In this document: positions 18,279-27,040 of the stretch, piece after piece
How the letters are laid out: every line of letters starts with the position of its first letter
How positions within the stretch are numbered: the first letter of the stretch is position 1
From: Mariprofundus sp. KV
Lineage (GTDB): Bacteria; Pseudomonadota; Zetaproteobacteria; Mariprofundales; Mariprofundaceae
Assembly: GCF_013387475.1 (NCBI RefSeq)
Contig: NZ_VWNB01000003.1
Span: 62,001 to 126,000 of the forward strand
Direction of reading: 5' to 3'
Length of the DNA stretch: 64,000 nt
Notes under the pieces: generated by a model
Databases searched by the model: none
The model's input: only the letters and a program-made list of their open reading frames with translations
Told to the model about the DNA's origin: nothing
Made by a program: the position numbers and the translations under genes

Positions 18279-19302
18279 TTAAAATCCTTATGATCGATTC
18301 AGGCCGGATGGCTTGCATACAGACAAAGTTATCGCATTTGCGATTGAAACAGGGGCCACACTCCGGATTGGCTTCGACATGCCAGTGTAACTGATGATGT
18401 TGCTCATGCGCACTGCACTCCAGTGGGGCTGATCGCCATGATGCCGAAGGGCCCCAGAATGTGATTGTCGGCCTGCCTAATGCCGCAGTCAGATGAAGCA
18501 GTCCCGTATCTGCACCTACTGCAGCACGACTCTGCCTGATCAACGTGCACAATGCTGACATATTCAAACGTTCGGGCAAGGCGAAGCCGTTACTCTCTGC
18601 GGCCAAAGATTGCGCCTGAGCCCTTTCCTGATCATTTCCCCAGCTGAAAAGTGGTACAATATCACGGCGAACGAGGCTCTCAGCTATGGCCAGCCAGCTT
18701 GCTCCGGGCAACTGTTTGGTCTCCCAGCCGCCGGCGCTATGCAGTATCACATAACCTCTCTCTTTCAGATTCAAGCGGCAGAGCAGGTTCTCATCCTCTT
18801 TGATTGAGCTGTTCTCCAGATCAATCGCGGGTGCAGCATAGGGGATCGCTTCATGACCGGAAGGTCCACTGAACGGTCCTGCTGCAATGCGGCGGTAATA
18901 CTGTACAACATGGCGTTCCTGCTGATGGAACGCAACATTCCTGATCAGCAGGCTGGCAGGTTTCTCACGCAAAAACCTGTTATCAAAGCCGTATACAGGG
19001 CTGCCACAGAGACGCGAGAGCAGGGCGGATTTCATCAGCCCCTGCAGATCAAGCACGGCATCAAAACCGATGCTGCGAAGCTTGCGGGTAACCTGCCATG
19101 CTGAGTGCAGCGGCTGTCTGCCTTTCAGGGCAACGCTGTGCACCTGCACCTGTTTGGGAAGAATCTCAGTGACAAAGCGGTAGCGCTCATCAACCAGCCA
19201 GTGCACCTCATCAACCTCGGGTCGGGCGAGCAGATCATCAAGGGCAGGCAGGCAGTGAATAATATCGCCAAAAGCGGAGAGTCGTACGATGAGGACTTTC
19301 AT
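18268..19302 (-). CDS. waaC: LPS heptosyltransferase I
   Basis: A GT9 enzyme of 344 residues that transfers the first heptose from ADP-heptose to Kdo in the LPS inner core. Motifs are KVLIVRLSAFGDIIHCLPAL at the start, VDEVHWLVDERY, VLDLQGLMKSALLS and, in the donor domain, GADTGLLHLTAALGRPTITFWGPS near 270, all WaaC/RfaC-like. It has a C-terminal Cys-rich tail (CGPCFNRKC), also seen in heptosyltransferases. It starts nine bases after the waaF stop. Its end overlaps the ICMT-like gene. Confidence 0.92.
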   Translation of the reverse strand: MKVLIVRLSAFGDIIHCLPALDDLLARPEVDEVHWLVDERYRFVTEILPKQVQVHSVALKGRQPLHSAWQVTRKLRSIGFDAVLDLQGLMKSALLSRLCGSPVYGFDNRFLREKPASLLIRNVAFHQQERHVVQYYRRIAAGPFSGPSGHEAIPYAAPAIDLENSSIKEDENLLCRLNLKERGYVILHSAGGWETKQLPGASWLAIAESLVRRDIVPLFSWGNDQERAQAQSLAAESNGFALPERLNMSALCTLIRQSRAAVGADTGLLHLTAALGRPTITFWGPSASWRSAPLECSAHEQHHQLHWHVEANPECGPCFNRKCDNFVCMQAIRPESIIRILNDL

Positions 19303-19311
19303 CGCTATCGA

Positions 19312-20292
19312 TCAGCCAGCCAGCATGGCGAGACAGCTTTGCGTTAACATCTCTGGTGTGATGTTGGCCATACAGGGGTGACCCTCTACGCTGCATTCGC
19401 GCTGCAGGCATGGACTGCAATCAGCGGGTTGATAGAGGATGCTGACTTTCGGGCCACTGGGTGATGTGCGGGCCGGATCGGTTGCTCCGAACGGGGTTAC
19501 CGTGGCTACGCCAAGGCCAGCAGCCACATGCATCAGCCCTGAATCGTTGCAGAGCATCAGTTGCGAGGCGGTGATCAGTTGCAGCGCCTGCCTAAGGGTG
19601 GTTTCACCGGCTGCATTCCAGCAGGGGATCGTCAGATCTTTCAAAATCCGGTCAGCAACAGCACGATCCTCGGACATGCCCAGAATTAGCGGTTGCCAGC
19701 CCCGCTCAGCCAGCGTGTGAACGACTCTGGCAAAACCCTCGGCAGGATAACATTTGGCACCACCAAACTGGGCACCGGGTGCAATGCAGATGGTTCGTTC
19801 AGGATTAAGCCCATGCCCCTGCATCAGCGCTCTGCCATGTTGCAGCTCTCCGTCTGGAGCAATCAACTTCACTGCATCATCTGCAGTGCTGATACCTGTC
19901 TGCGTTGCCAGATCAAGATGAAAACCGCGATGGTGCTCGTTTCTGGTGTCGATGCGCGGCGAGATCGGCTGACTGAGCAGCAGGCTGCGCCACTGGCCCC
20001 GATAACCGATGATATGTTTCACCCCGGCTTTTCTGCAGTTCCAGGCACTTCTGAAGCTGTTGGGGAAGAGATAGGCGGTATCTGCCGCCGTGATGGTGTC
20101 ACTGAATTGAGCCCCCTCAATATTGAGGTAGGGGAGCAGATCCTTGAGCCAGCCACGACCACTGACAGTGATGCGGCAGTTTTCATGCTGCTGCCGATAG
20201 TGAGCCGCGATCGCAACCATAGCCGGTTGAGCCATAATAACATCGCCGATCCAGTTTGGAGGCATCAACAAAAGGTGGTGACTATTACTCAT
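19312..20292 (-). CDS. waaF: LPS heptosyltransferase II
   Basis: A GT9 enzyme of 326 residues adding the second heptose to the inner core. The N-terminal PPNWIGDVIMAQPAM is the WaaF (NWIGD) signature; further motifs are the APGAQFGGAKCYPAEGFA block near residue 183 and CNDSGLMHVAAGLGVATVTPFG near 257. The C-terminus has the PCLQRECSVEGHPCM Cys pattern shared with WaaC here. The start overlaps the upstream methyltransferase stop as ATGA. With waaC directly downstream this fixes the operon as inner-core assembly. Confidence 0.93.
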   Translation of the reverse strand: MSNSHHLLLMPPNWIGDVIMAQPAMVAIAAHYRQQHENCRITVSGRGWLKDLLPYLNIEGAQFSDTITAADTAYLFPNSFRSAWNCRKAGVKHIIGYRGQWRSLLLSQPISPRIDTRNEHHRGFHLDLATQTGISTADDAVKLIAPDGELQHGRALMQGHGLNPERTICIAPGAQFGGAKCYPAEGFARVVHTLAERGWQPLILGMSEDRAVADRILKDLTIPCWNAAGETTLRQALQLITASQLMLCNDSGLMHVAAGLGVATVTPFGATDPARTSPSGPKVSILYQPADCSPCLQRECSVEGHPCMANITPEMLTQSCLAMLAG

Positions 20293-20984
20293 GCAGCGCT
20301 GGTCGGATCACTTTTGTCTGGGCGACCACAGATAAACAGTCGCTGTTCGCGTTTGAAGAAGGGGAACCAGAATCTCTCCTTGCTCTGATTGATCTCCTCA
20401 CGGATTTTAAAGTGGCGGGAGAGCGTGCTTCTGATGCCTCTGAGCGAGTAGTAGTAAGGTCGCGTTTTGGTACAGAGCACAGGGAAGAACTGCTCGGCAA
20501 GGTAGTGCAGACGTGCCTCCAGAGGGCTATGGGTGCGCATATCTACGATAAGCGTGCCATCATCTTTAAGCAGTCGCTCCATCTCATGCATGATCAATTC
20601 AGGGTTCAGTGAGAAGGATATCGTGTTCAGGCAGATGATCAGATCAAAGCTTTTGGCTGGTTTTTTAATGCGCTCAGCTGTGGTGGCGAGAAACTCCCCT
20701 TCAGGCAACATGCCGGGAAACTGACGCCGGAAATCATCGATCAGGGGGTCAAGGTAGACCTTATGCTTCAGGGGCAGATGCTGGCTGATACAGATCGGCC
20801 CGCAACCGATCTCCAGCAGATAGCCCTCTTTATCATACTGCTCAGCACAACGCTGCAGGATCGGCAGAATAGTCTGCTCCTGCAGCTCCCGATCAACATT
20901 AGGGCTCATCTTTTTCCATCGCGCCAGTGTTTTGCCTTGTGAGGCCTGCCAGCGCGTGCGGGATATCGGTTTGTGTTTACTCAT
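20289..20984 (-). CDS. Class I SAM-dependent methyltransferase
   Basis: A 231-residue protein with LLEIGCGPICISQHL (SAM-binding motif I, near residue 56), FDLIICLNTISFSLNPEL near 113, and LLKDDGTLIVDMRTHSPLE near 140, the general class I methyltransferase pattern. The ends are basic. It is coupled on both sides (TGATG with lpxL, ATGA with waaF) in the LPS operon, so a lipid A or core sugar is a reasonable but unproven substrate. Confidence 0.8.
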   Translation of the reverse strand: MSKHKPISRTRWQASQGKTLARWKKMSPNVDRELQEQTILPILQRCAEQYDKEGYLLEIGCGPICISQHLPLKHKVYLDPLIDDFRRQFPGMLPEGEFLATTAERIKKPAKSFDLIICLNTISFSLNPELIMHEMERLLKDDGTLIVDMRTHSPLEARLHYLAEQFFPVLCTKTRPYYYSLRGIRSTLSRHFKIREEINQSKERFWFPFFKREQRLFICGRPDKSDPTSAA

Positions 20985-21862
20985 CAGGCCTGTTGTGACT
21001 CGCGTTCATCCAGATAGAGCCAGCGGCGATGAATCCATAGCCACAGTTCGGGGCGCTGGTCAATCAGCGGTGCAAATGAGTCGCATACCATCCGCATGAT
21101 TCTACCCTCATCTGTTTCCACTTCGCCATTTGAACCGGGGATTAATATCGGCCGGAAACGCAGCTTGAAACGGAATGATCTGCCGATGCGATCCAGGGTC
21201 ACACCAATAAGCGGAGCGTTATATTTGCTGGCTACGGTAGCGGGCAGGGTGGTTGTGTTTGCCAGATGTCCAAGGAAGGGAATCGGAGTCCCGTTGGAGA
21301 GATGCTGATCAATCATGATAGCGATAGTGTGCCCGTTTTTCATGGCGCGGGGAAGCCAGCGCAGTCCCTCGCTGCGAGAGTGTAAAATTGTACCAAAGCG
21401 ACTGCGCGCAGTGAGTATGAATTGATCAAGGGCAGGCTGCCTCAGTGAGCGATAGATCATATCCGACTCATGGCCAAGCAGGGAGATGGCCAGCGCACCC
21501 AACTCCCAGTTGCTGTGGTGCATAGCGGTTAATATGACACCGTTACCCTGTGCGATGGCATCTCTGTATAACGATTCACCCTCAACCTCAATACGCGAAT
21601 TGAGGTATGCTTTGGAGCGCATGAACACATGCGGCACCTCAAACATGGTGCGTCCCAGCTCGGCAAAGGATTCATGGGCAGTGCGGATTTTCCATGCATC
21701 ATCGCGATCGGGGTAGATGCGGTTGAGGTTGCGCAGGGCGATATTGCGGTGGCGGCCATCGATCAGATAGATGAATCGACCCAAGCCTGCGCCGAGGGCG
21801 CCAAGCAGTCGTACCGGCAGCAGCTGTACCAGAAAAAAAAGAGATTTAACGAGAAGGGTCAA
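20984..21862 (-). CDS. lpxL: Lipid A late acyltransferase (LpxL/HtrB family)
   Basis: A 292-residue inner-membrane LPLAT-fold protein that adds a secondary acyl chain to Kdo2-lipid A or its precursor. It has one N-terminal membrane anchor and the catalytic H-x4-E motif in TAMHHSNWELGALA near residue 115. SRSEGLRWLPRAMKNG and IAIMIDQHLSNGTPIPFLG are the other family blocks. The only start consistent with the anchor is TTG 21862. It is twenty bases downstream of the Trm112-like gene and overlaps the next gene by one base. The exact chain position (LpxL versus LpxM) is undecided. Confidence 0.9.
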   Translation of the reverse strand: MTLLVKSLFFLVQLLPVRLLGALGAGLGRFIYLIDGRHRNIALRNLNRIYPDRDDAWKIRTAHESFAELGRTMFEVPHVFMRSKAYLNSRIEVEGESLYRDAIAQGNGVILTAMHHSNWELGALAISLLGHESDMIYRSLRQPALDQFILTARSRFGTILHSRSEGLRWLPRAMKNGHTIAIMIDQHLSNGTPIPFLGHLANTTTLPATVASKYNAPLIGVTLDRIGRSFRFKLRFRPILIPGSNGEVETDEGRIMRMVCDSFAPLIDQRPELWLWIHRRWLYLDERESQQA

Positions 21863-21882
21863 TGAGATGATCCGATAACCGG

Positions 21883-22053
21883 TCAGTCGGTCAGCGCTTT
21901 CGCCTCATCAATCAGCATCACCGGGATATCGTCGCGGATCGGATATTCCAGTTTGCATGCGTCGCAGACCAGTCCGGTTTTACTCTCATTGTAGCGGATC
22001 TCACCCTTACATTTTGGGCAGGCGAGGATTTCCATCAGTGCTTTATCCAACAT
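21883..22053 (-). CDS. Trm112/YcaR family small protein (56 residues)
   Basis: This small gene encodes 56 residues with the family start MLDKALMEILACPKCKGEI, a second Cys pair CDACKLEYPI that completes a zinc-ribbon, and the end DDIPVMLIDEAKAL, diagnostic for the YcaR/Trm112 family. In many proteobacteria YcaR lies between lpxK and kdsB. Here it heads the LPS core operon just ahead of lpxL. Trm112 proteins activate methyltransferases in eukaryotes and archaea; the bacterial role is less clear, but two methyltransferases lie downstream in this operon. Confidence 0.88.
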   Translation of the reverse strand: MLDKALMEILACPKCKGEIRYNESKTGLVCDACKLEYPIRDDIPVMLIDEAKALTD

Positions 22054-22094
22054 TGTTCACTCCATCGAAACAGTAAAGGGGGTATGATAACGAA

Positions 22095-22120
22095 AATGCG
22101 GCCTGAAAACAGGCCGCATT
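22095..22120 (-). terminator. Rho-independent terminator after the Bax-inhibitor gene
   Basis: A perfect 11-bp GC-rich stem (AATGCGGCCTG) with a 4-base loop lies 30 bases past the stop of the minus-strand Bax-inhibitor gene. On the minus strand it is followed by a T-rich run (TTCGTT). It separates that gene from the LPS operon that begins at 22053. Confidence 0.85.
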
Positions 22121-22149
22121 GTGAATCGAATTACACTGCTGCTCGATTG

Positions 22150-22809
22150 TTAATCGTCATTGAGCATGCCGAACATCGCCAGCAGGTGCTGAAAGAGCAG
22201 GAATACATCCAGATAGAGCGTCAAAGCCGCAGCGATATACTCATTATTAGGGTAGTCACGCAGGATGTTTGAGGTGTCATAAAGGATGAAGGCAGAGAAG
22301 AGTAGTACACCGATACCAGAGAGGGTCAGTGCCATCATCGGAGACTCAAAGAAGAAGTAGTTGGAGAGCCCGAGCACGATCATGGCGATCAGACCGGTCC
22401 AGACGAAACCCTTCAAAAATGAGAAGTCGCGTTTGGAGATAAAGGCGTAAGCGGTAAGGGAGACAAATGCCACAGCTGTGGTCATGTAGGCCTGCAGTAC
22501 AAGCGAACCGGATTTGGCAGCAACCATGCCGACCAGTGGAGAGATCGCCAGGCCGGTAATGACACCGAAACCGATCAGAGCAACGAAATTCAGACCGGGA
22601 ACGTGGCGAACCGCCTGCACTGCGAAGATGCCGCCAATCATGATAAACAGCATCATCCAGGGATGTTCATAAGGGAATGCCATGCCGATGGAGAGGTAAG
22701 CACCGATGCTGCCTGCTGCGATGCAGAGTGCGAGCATGCCATAGGTTTTACCGAGGAAACCGATGCGTTCGTCGGCCAGCTGGGTTGAACTCATTGTTGT
22801 TGTATTCAT
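22150..22809 (-). CDS. Bax inhibitor-1 family inner-membrane protein (YbhL/YccA-like)
   Basis: A 219-residue protein with seven hydrophobic segments, beginning MNTTTMSSTQLADERIGFLG. Typical BI-1 blocks are FLGKTYGMLALCIAAGSIGA, GVGVI-type loops and, near the end, FILYDTSNILRDYPNNEYI with the conserved Asp of the predicted ion/proton site, followed by AALTLYLDVFLLFQHLL. The start is ATG 22809, preceded by a perfect GGAGGT; the frame continues open upstream without a family match. The role in bacteria is uncertain (membrane protein turnover, calcium or proton leak in relatives). Confidence 0.9.
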   Translation of the reverse strand: MNTTTMSSTQLADERIGFLGKTYGMLALCIAAGSIGAYLSIGMAFPYEHPWMMLFIMIGGIFAVQAVRHVPGLNFVALIGFGVITGLAISPLVGMVAAKSGSLVLQAYMTTAVAFVSLTAYAFISKRDFSFLKGFVWTGLIAMIVLGLSNYFFFESPMMALTLSGIGVLLFSAFILYDTSNILRDYPNNEYIAAALTLYLDVFLLFQHLLAMFGMLNDD

Positions 22810-22858
22810 GAATACCTCCGGAATAGTGAAACGTAATGTAGGGCTTGCTTGGACAGGG

Positions 22859-23308
22859 TCAAGAGCGGTGATGTTTCTCTTCAGAGACAATCTCTGCCTC
22901 GATAACCAGCGGATCGTGTGGTCTGGCTTGGCCCTGGTTGTTAGGGCTTCCCGGGATCTGCACGACTGGAAGAGCCTTGTTGATGAGCAGCTGGCGCAGT
23001 TGCGGAACCAGTAGCAGGAAACCGATTGAGTCGGTAATGAAACCGGGGGTGAAGAGCAGAACACCGGCCAGCGCAATCATCACGCCATGAAAACCGTGAT
23101 CGACCGGCGCCTCGCCATGCGCCATGCGCTTTTGGGCGTCGACGAGTGTGGAGAGCCCCTGATAACGAATCAGGAAACCACCCAGCGCTGCGGTAAGCAG
23201 GCAGAGGGCGATGGTGGAGAGTCCACCAATGCCACTGCCGACCTCAATCAGCAGCCAGAGCTCCAGCAGAGGAACCAGAATAAACAGGGCAAAGAGAAAT
23301 CTTAACAT
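22859..23308 (-). CDS. fxsA: FxsA family membrane protein
   Basis: A 149-residue cytoplasmic-membrane protein with the FxsA pattern: three to four helices, ALFILVPLLELWLLIEVG at the start, GLSTIALCLLTAALGGFLIRYQG, and VLLFTPGFITDSIGFLLLVP near residue 84. In E. coli FxsA relieves F-plasmid exclusion of phage T7, and its normal role is unknown. The C-terminus is hydrophilic. It lies about 50 bases upstream of the Bax-inhibitor gene on the same strand and may share its transcript. Confidence 0.88.
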   Translation of the reverse strand: MLRFLFALFILVPLLELWLLIEVGSGIGGLSTIALCLLTAALGGFLIRYQGLSTLVDAQKRMAHGEAPVDHGFHGVMIALAGVLLFTPGFITDSIGFLLLVPQLRQLLINKALPVVQIPGSPNNQGQARPHDPLVIEAEIVSEEKHHRS

Positions 23309-23378
23309 AGGCTATGTATAAGGGTTGTCCGTGAGCGATTCAAGGGGTGGCAGGGGCGTTGTGCTAATATAACAGGCC

Positions 23379-24971
23379 CTAAACCACACCCTGAGATCTG
23401 AGATACTCTTCATAGCTGCCGTGATAATCGATAATGCCAGCAGGGGTGAGCTCAATAATGCGTGTGGCAACCGAGGAGATCAGTTCGCGATCATGACTGA
23501 CAAAGATCAGGGTGCCCGGATAGTGCTCCAGAGCGGTGTTCAGTGATTCAATGAACTCCATATCCATATGGTTGGTCGGCTCATCCAGCAGCATCACATT
23601 GGGATTAAGAAACATGAATTTGCCAAACAGCATACGGCCCTTTTCACCACCGGAGAGCGCTTTGACAGACTTTTTGATCTCATTCTGGGAGAAGAGCATG
23701 CGTCCGAGATTGCCGCGTACCTCCTGCTCACCATGCTCCTTGAGTTTCCACTGCGCCATCCAGTCAAAAACGCTGATATCTTCAGCGAAATCAGCCGAGT
23801 GATCCTGCGCATAATAACCGATCTTCACATTCTCCGACCATTTGATCTCACCTGAAGTCGCCTCCAGATCACCGGCCAGACAGCGCAGTAGCGTGGTTTT
23901 ACCTATGCCGTTGGGGCCGATCACCGCAACGCGTTCACCAACAGGAATGGTCAGGTCAAAGTTTTCAAAGAGCAGTTTCTCATCAAAGCCCTTACTCAAC
24001 TTTTTCAGGTTGAGCACGTTTCTAAAGAGCTTTTTATCCTGCACAAAACGCATGAACGGCTTCATACGGCTGGAGGGTTTGACCTCATCAAGCTTGATTT
24101 TATCAAGTTTTTTGGCGCGGGACTGCGCCTGCGTGGCTTTGGAGGCGTTGGCGGAGAAGCGGCGTACAAAGGCCTGCAGCTCCAGAATCTCCTCTGTTTT
24201 CTTGGCATTAGAGGTGAGCAGCTGCTCCTGCACAAGGGCTGAGGCCTCCATGTAGTCATCATAGTTGCCCGGATAGACACGCAGCTCGCCATAGTCGAGA
24301 TCGGCCATGTGGGTGCAGACACTGTTAAGGAAATGACGATCATGTGAGATGATAATCATGGTGCCTTTCTGGGCATTAATCACACCCTCCAGCCAGCGAA
24401 TCGCGTTGAGGTCAAGGTTGTTGGTCGGCTCATCCAGCAGAATAATCTCAGGATCACCAAACAGTGCCTGAGCCAGCAGTACACGCAGCTTCAGACCCGG
24501 CGCAATCGATTTCATCAGGTTGTAGTGATCCTCAACCGGGATACCCACGCTGATCAGCAGATCACCGGCATTGGCTTCTGCACTGTAACCATCCATATCG
24601 GCAAAGTGGCTCTCCAGATCACCGGCACGCATGCCATCATCTTCACTGAGTTCATCCTGAGCATAGAGCAGGTCACGCTCCTGTTTCACATTCCACAGCT
24701 CTTCATGACCCATCATCACCGTATCAAGAACGCTGAACTCCTCAAAAGCGAAGTGATCCTGACGCAGTTTTCCCAGTCGCTCATGTTTATCGAGCATCAC
24801 ATTGCCGCTGGTTGGTTCCAGATCGCCACCGAGGATCTTCATCAGTGTGGATTTGCCGCAACCGTTGGCGCCGATCAGGCCATAGCGATTGCCATCACCG
24901 AATTTGGTTGAGATGTTTTCAAACAGGGGTTTATCCCCGAACTGCATGGTAATACCGGATGTAGAGAGCAA
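23379..24971 (-). CDS. ABC-F family ATPase, YbiT type
   Basis: A 530-residue cytosolic protein with two ABC domains and no membrane part. Domain 1 has [17 protein letters not shown] (Walker A) near residue 33, then [15 protein letters not shown] and [11 protein letters not shown]. The linker covers about 240-310. Domain 2 has [17 protein letters not shown] near 350, [14 protein letters not shown] and [15 protein letters not shown]. The N-terminus [21 protein letters not shown] matches YbiT, which fixes the TTG start at 24971. ABC-F proteins act on the ribosome E site. In signature 1 the usual LSGG is replaced by SIAPG. Confidence 0.92.
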   Translation of the reverse strand: MLSTSGITMQFGDKPLFENISTKFGDGNRYGLIGANGCGKSTLMKILGGDLEPTSGNVMLDKHERLGKLRQDHFAFEEFSVLDTVMMGHEELWNVKQERDLLYAQDELSEDDGMRAGDLESHFADMDGYSAEANAGDLLISVGIPVEDHYNLMKSIAPGLKLRVLLAQALFGDPEIILLDEPTNNLDLNAIRWLEGVINAQKGTMIIISHDRHFLNSVCTHMADLDYGELRVYPGNYDDYMEASALVQEQLLTSNAKKTEEILELQAFVRRFSANASKATQAQSRAKKLDKIKLDEVKPSSRMKPFMRFVQDKKLFRNVLNLKKLSKGFDEKLLFENFDLTIPVGERVAVIGPNGIGKTTLLRCLAGDLEATSGEIKWSENVKIGYYAQDHSADFAEDISVFDWMAQWKLKEHGEQEVRGNLGRMLFSQNEIKKSVKALSGGEKGRMLFGKFMFLNPNVMLLDEPTNHMDMEFIESLNTALEHYPGTLIFVSHDRELISSVATRIIELTPAGIIDYHGSYEEYLRSQGVV

Positions 24972-25185
24972 AACACTGTTCCATTAAGAGAGAATTCCTT
25001 TCAAACCTTGCCTGAAAGGGTGGCGCAGCTTAGTGCCGCCCATGATATATACAAGCACGGGCACTATTTATCACAGATACGTTTGCGCTCCAGAGTGCAT
25101 GGACTGACTCTGGACGTGGTTCAATAACAGGACTCCTTCATTTTTTGAGCCACTGTGGATAGGTTCAACGCGTGGGAGATCAGGA

Positions 25186-25257
25186 GATGGAAACATTCAG
25201 ACACGCAATCAACTATATCTTTGCCAATATTGCAGGGAACGCAGTAGTGCATGAGTA
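25186..25257 (+). CDS. Possible 23-residue leader peptide overlapping rsgA
   Basis: A short frame, ATG at 25186 to TAA at 25257, overlaps the rsgA ATG (25251) so that its stop lies just inside rsgA. It has GGGAGATCAGGAG directly upstream, better than anything visible immediately before rsgA itself. Translational coupling is plausible. No known family; it could be chance. Confidence 0.25.
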
Positions 25258-26309
25258 AAATCGATTTTGGATTAGATGCATGGTTTGAGGCGCATGCTGC
25301 AGAGCTGTGTGGTTCAGATGATGAACTTGCTCGGGTGATCGCTGTGGATCGTGAGCGCTTTGTTGTACATGACGGTGAATCTGAGCTGTTTGCTGTGCTC
25401 ACGCGCAAGTTTGTGCAGGCCACCGAATCACCTGCGGATTTCCCGGTGGTAGGGGATTGGGTCTGCCTTGAGCATCATGAGCGTGATGCTTTCACCAGCA
25501 TCACGACGGTGCTGCCAAGGAAAACAGTGTTGCGACGCAAGATGGCAGGCACCGAGATTGAGTTCCAGATGCTGGCGGCCAATATTGATACCGCATTTAT
25601 TGCCCAGTCTTGCCATCTCGATTTTAATATCCGCCGCCTTGAACGATATCTGGTGATGGTCAATCAGGATCAAATTGAGCCGGTGCTGCTGCTGACCAAA
25701 ACCGATCTGATCAGCCCTGAAGCGTTAGATCAGGTCGTTACCAAAATCCGCAAGGCAGGCATTGATCATACCATTATCAAGCTGAGTAATGTCACAGGTG
25801 AGGGGATTGATCTGGTGCGTGAGAGGCTGCTTGCACGGAAAACCTGCTGCCTGCTTGGCTCCTCTGGTGCAGGCAAAACCTCGTTATTGAATCACATTGC
25901 CAACACCAGTTTTAAAACAAAATCTGTCAGTGTCTCCGGGGCAGGCAGGCACACAACGGTTCGCCGCCGACTGATGATGCTTGATAACGGGGCGATGCTG
26001 ATCGATATGCCGGGTGTGCGGGAGCTGGGCGTGATGAGCGGGCGAGAGGGCATCGATGAGCGCTTCTCCGATATTCTGGCACTTGGTGAAACCTGTCGCT
26101 TCAATGATTGCGGCCATAGCAATGAACCCGGTTGTGCCATCAACGAGGCCATCGCCAGCGGTGATCTGGATGAGGATCACTACAAGAACTACCTGAAAAT
26201 CAAACAGGAGTCAGAAGCCTACGAGAAGGCTCACGCCGAGAAACTTAAAAAGGGCAAGGGTTCCAGACGACCTTCTCCCTCCAAAGCAAAACATAAGAAA
26301 AGGCATTAA
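25251..26309 (+). CDS. rsgA: RsgA, small-ribosomal-subunit biogenesis GTPase
   Basis: A 352-residue circularly permuted GTPase that assists late 30S maturation. An N-terminal OB-like domain (about 20-100) contains GDWVCLE and LPRKTVLRRKMAG. The G motifs appear in the permuted order: TKTD near 149 (G4), then GSSGAGKTSLLN near 203 (G1), then IDMPGVRELG near 251 (G3). A C-terminal zinc domain follows with CRFNDCGHSNEPGC, and then a Lys/Arg-rich tail of about 30 residues typical of RNA-binding. It stands alone on the plus strand between the divergent ABC-F gene and the GFA gene. Confidence 0.94.
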   Translation: MSKIDFGLDAWFEAHAAELCGSDDELARVIAVDRERFVVHDGESELFAVLTRKFVQATESPADFPVVGDWVCLEHHERDAFTSITTVLPRKTVLRRKMAGTEIEFQMLAANIDTAFIAQSCHLDFNIRRLERYLVMVNQDQIEPVLLLTKTDLISPEALDQVVTKIRKAGIDHTIIKLSNVTGEGIDLVRERLLARKTCCLLGSSGAGKTSLLNHIANTSFKTKSVSVSGAGRHTTVRRRLMMLDNGAMLIDMPGVRELGVMSGREGIDERFSDILALGETCRFNDCGHSNEPGCAINEAIASGDLDEDHYKNYLKIKQESEAYEKAHAEKLKKGKGSRRPSPSKAKHKKRH

Positions 26310-26436
26310 GTTCACCCTTGGTCGCATAGCAGGCTTGGACGTTGCTTGGCTCTAGCAAAACAACCTGTTTCCGATCCGTCCGCCAAAGCTGAAATAATCT
26401 GCTATACTCATCAAAGCCTTAAAGAGCGGGCAGGGG

Positions 26437-26880
26437 ATGAAGATGCGCGGTGAATGTATTTGCGGAGAGATAGCATTTGAAGTGGTTGGTGAACTGCCGA
26501 AGCTCTATCAATGTCACTGCTCGATCTGCCGCAAGCAGGCTGGAAGCGCTTCCAACACAGGGTTGATTGTAAAACAAGAGAACTTCCACTGGTTGCTTGG
26601 TCAGGAGAAGATCAGCTCCTATGTGAAAGAGACCGGTTTTCGTTCTGACTTCTGTTTCAAATGTGGTGCAGTAGTACCCAACCCGTTCAGAGACAGGCCC
26701 TACATCTGGGTGCCAGCAGGTGCGCTGGATGATTCCGAACCACTGGAGATCGTTGCACACATCTGTGTCGCCTCAAAAGCATCGTGGGATAAGCAGATTC
26801 CCGAAGAACTCATACCATTTGAAGATATGCCGACCCTCACCGAACTCATTGATCTGGTACATGCCAATGCCAATACCTGA
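26437..26880 (+). CDS. GFA (glutathione-dependent formaldehyde-activating) family protein
   Basis: A 147-residue protein with the Mss4-like zinc fold of the GFA family. CECICGE-type Cys spacing appears near the start, then YQCHCSICRKQAGS near residue 29 and FCFKCGAVVPNPF near 69, giving the conserved zinc ligands, plus VPAGALDD and HICVASKASWD. Many members are annotated as S-(hydroxymethyl)glutathione synthase, but that activity is disputed for the wider family. Two ATGs are two codons apart (26437 and 26443); the second has the better-spaced AGGGG. It is the last gene before the AT-rich island. Confidence 0.85.
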   Translation: MKMRGECICGEIAFEVVGELPKLYQCHCSICRKQAGSASNTGLIVKQENFHWLLGQEKISSYVKETGFRSDFCFKCGAVVPNPFRDRPYIWVPAGALDDSEPLEIVAHICVASKASWDKQIPEELIPFEDMPTLTELIDLVHANANT

Positions 26881-26944
26881 TCTTGGCAGCCCTGCCTTTA
26901 CTGGTACAATGGTAGACCTGACCCCTCTGGTTCCCTGCGGTTTT

Positions 26945-26962
26945 GTCCCCCATTTGGGGGAC
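26945..26962. other. 7-bp GC-rich hairpin at the left edge of the accessory island
   Basis: GTCCCCC and GGGGGAC form a perfect 7-bp stem with an ATTT loop, 65 bases after the GFA stop. Neither strand has a good T-run directly after the stem, so it is a poor rho-independent terminator. It lies where base composition shifts to AT-rich, so it may be a junction mark. Confidence 0.4.
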
Positions 26963-26983
26963 ATACAGAAGTTTTTAAGCCGC

Positions 26984-26989
26984 TATAAT
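26984..26989 (+). promoter_or_regulatory. Candidate -10 element for the protease-NACHT genes
   Basis: A perfect TATAAT lies about 52 bases before the GTG start of the retropepsin-like gene. No good -35 hexamer is visible 16-18 bases upstream, so this would be a weak or activator-dependent promoter. It is the best candidate for the island's transcript. Confidence 0.35.
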
Positions 26990-27040
26990 CGCTGTTTGGT
27001 TTTTTTAATTGCATAGGAATGGGAGAGGGATACAAGTTTA

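Noticed and set aside
22810-23076. Long N-terminal extension of the Bax-inhibitor gene (89 residues)
   Set aside because: It overlaps the fxsA coding region out of frame, has no family match, and a perfect GGAGGT precedes ATG 22809.
24931-24984. 17-codon frame overlapping the start of the ABC-F gene
   Set aside because: The ribosome-binding site is poorly spaced and the frame has no conserved feature; ABC-F leaders of this kind belong to antibiotic-resistance types, while this protein is YbiT-like.
26945-26962. GTCCCCC/GGGGGAC hairpin considered as a rho-independent terminator for the GFA gene
   Set aside because: No T-run follows the stem on either strand, so it was recorded only as a hairpin.
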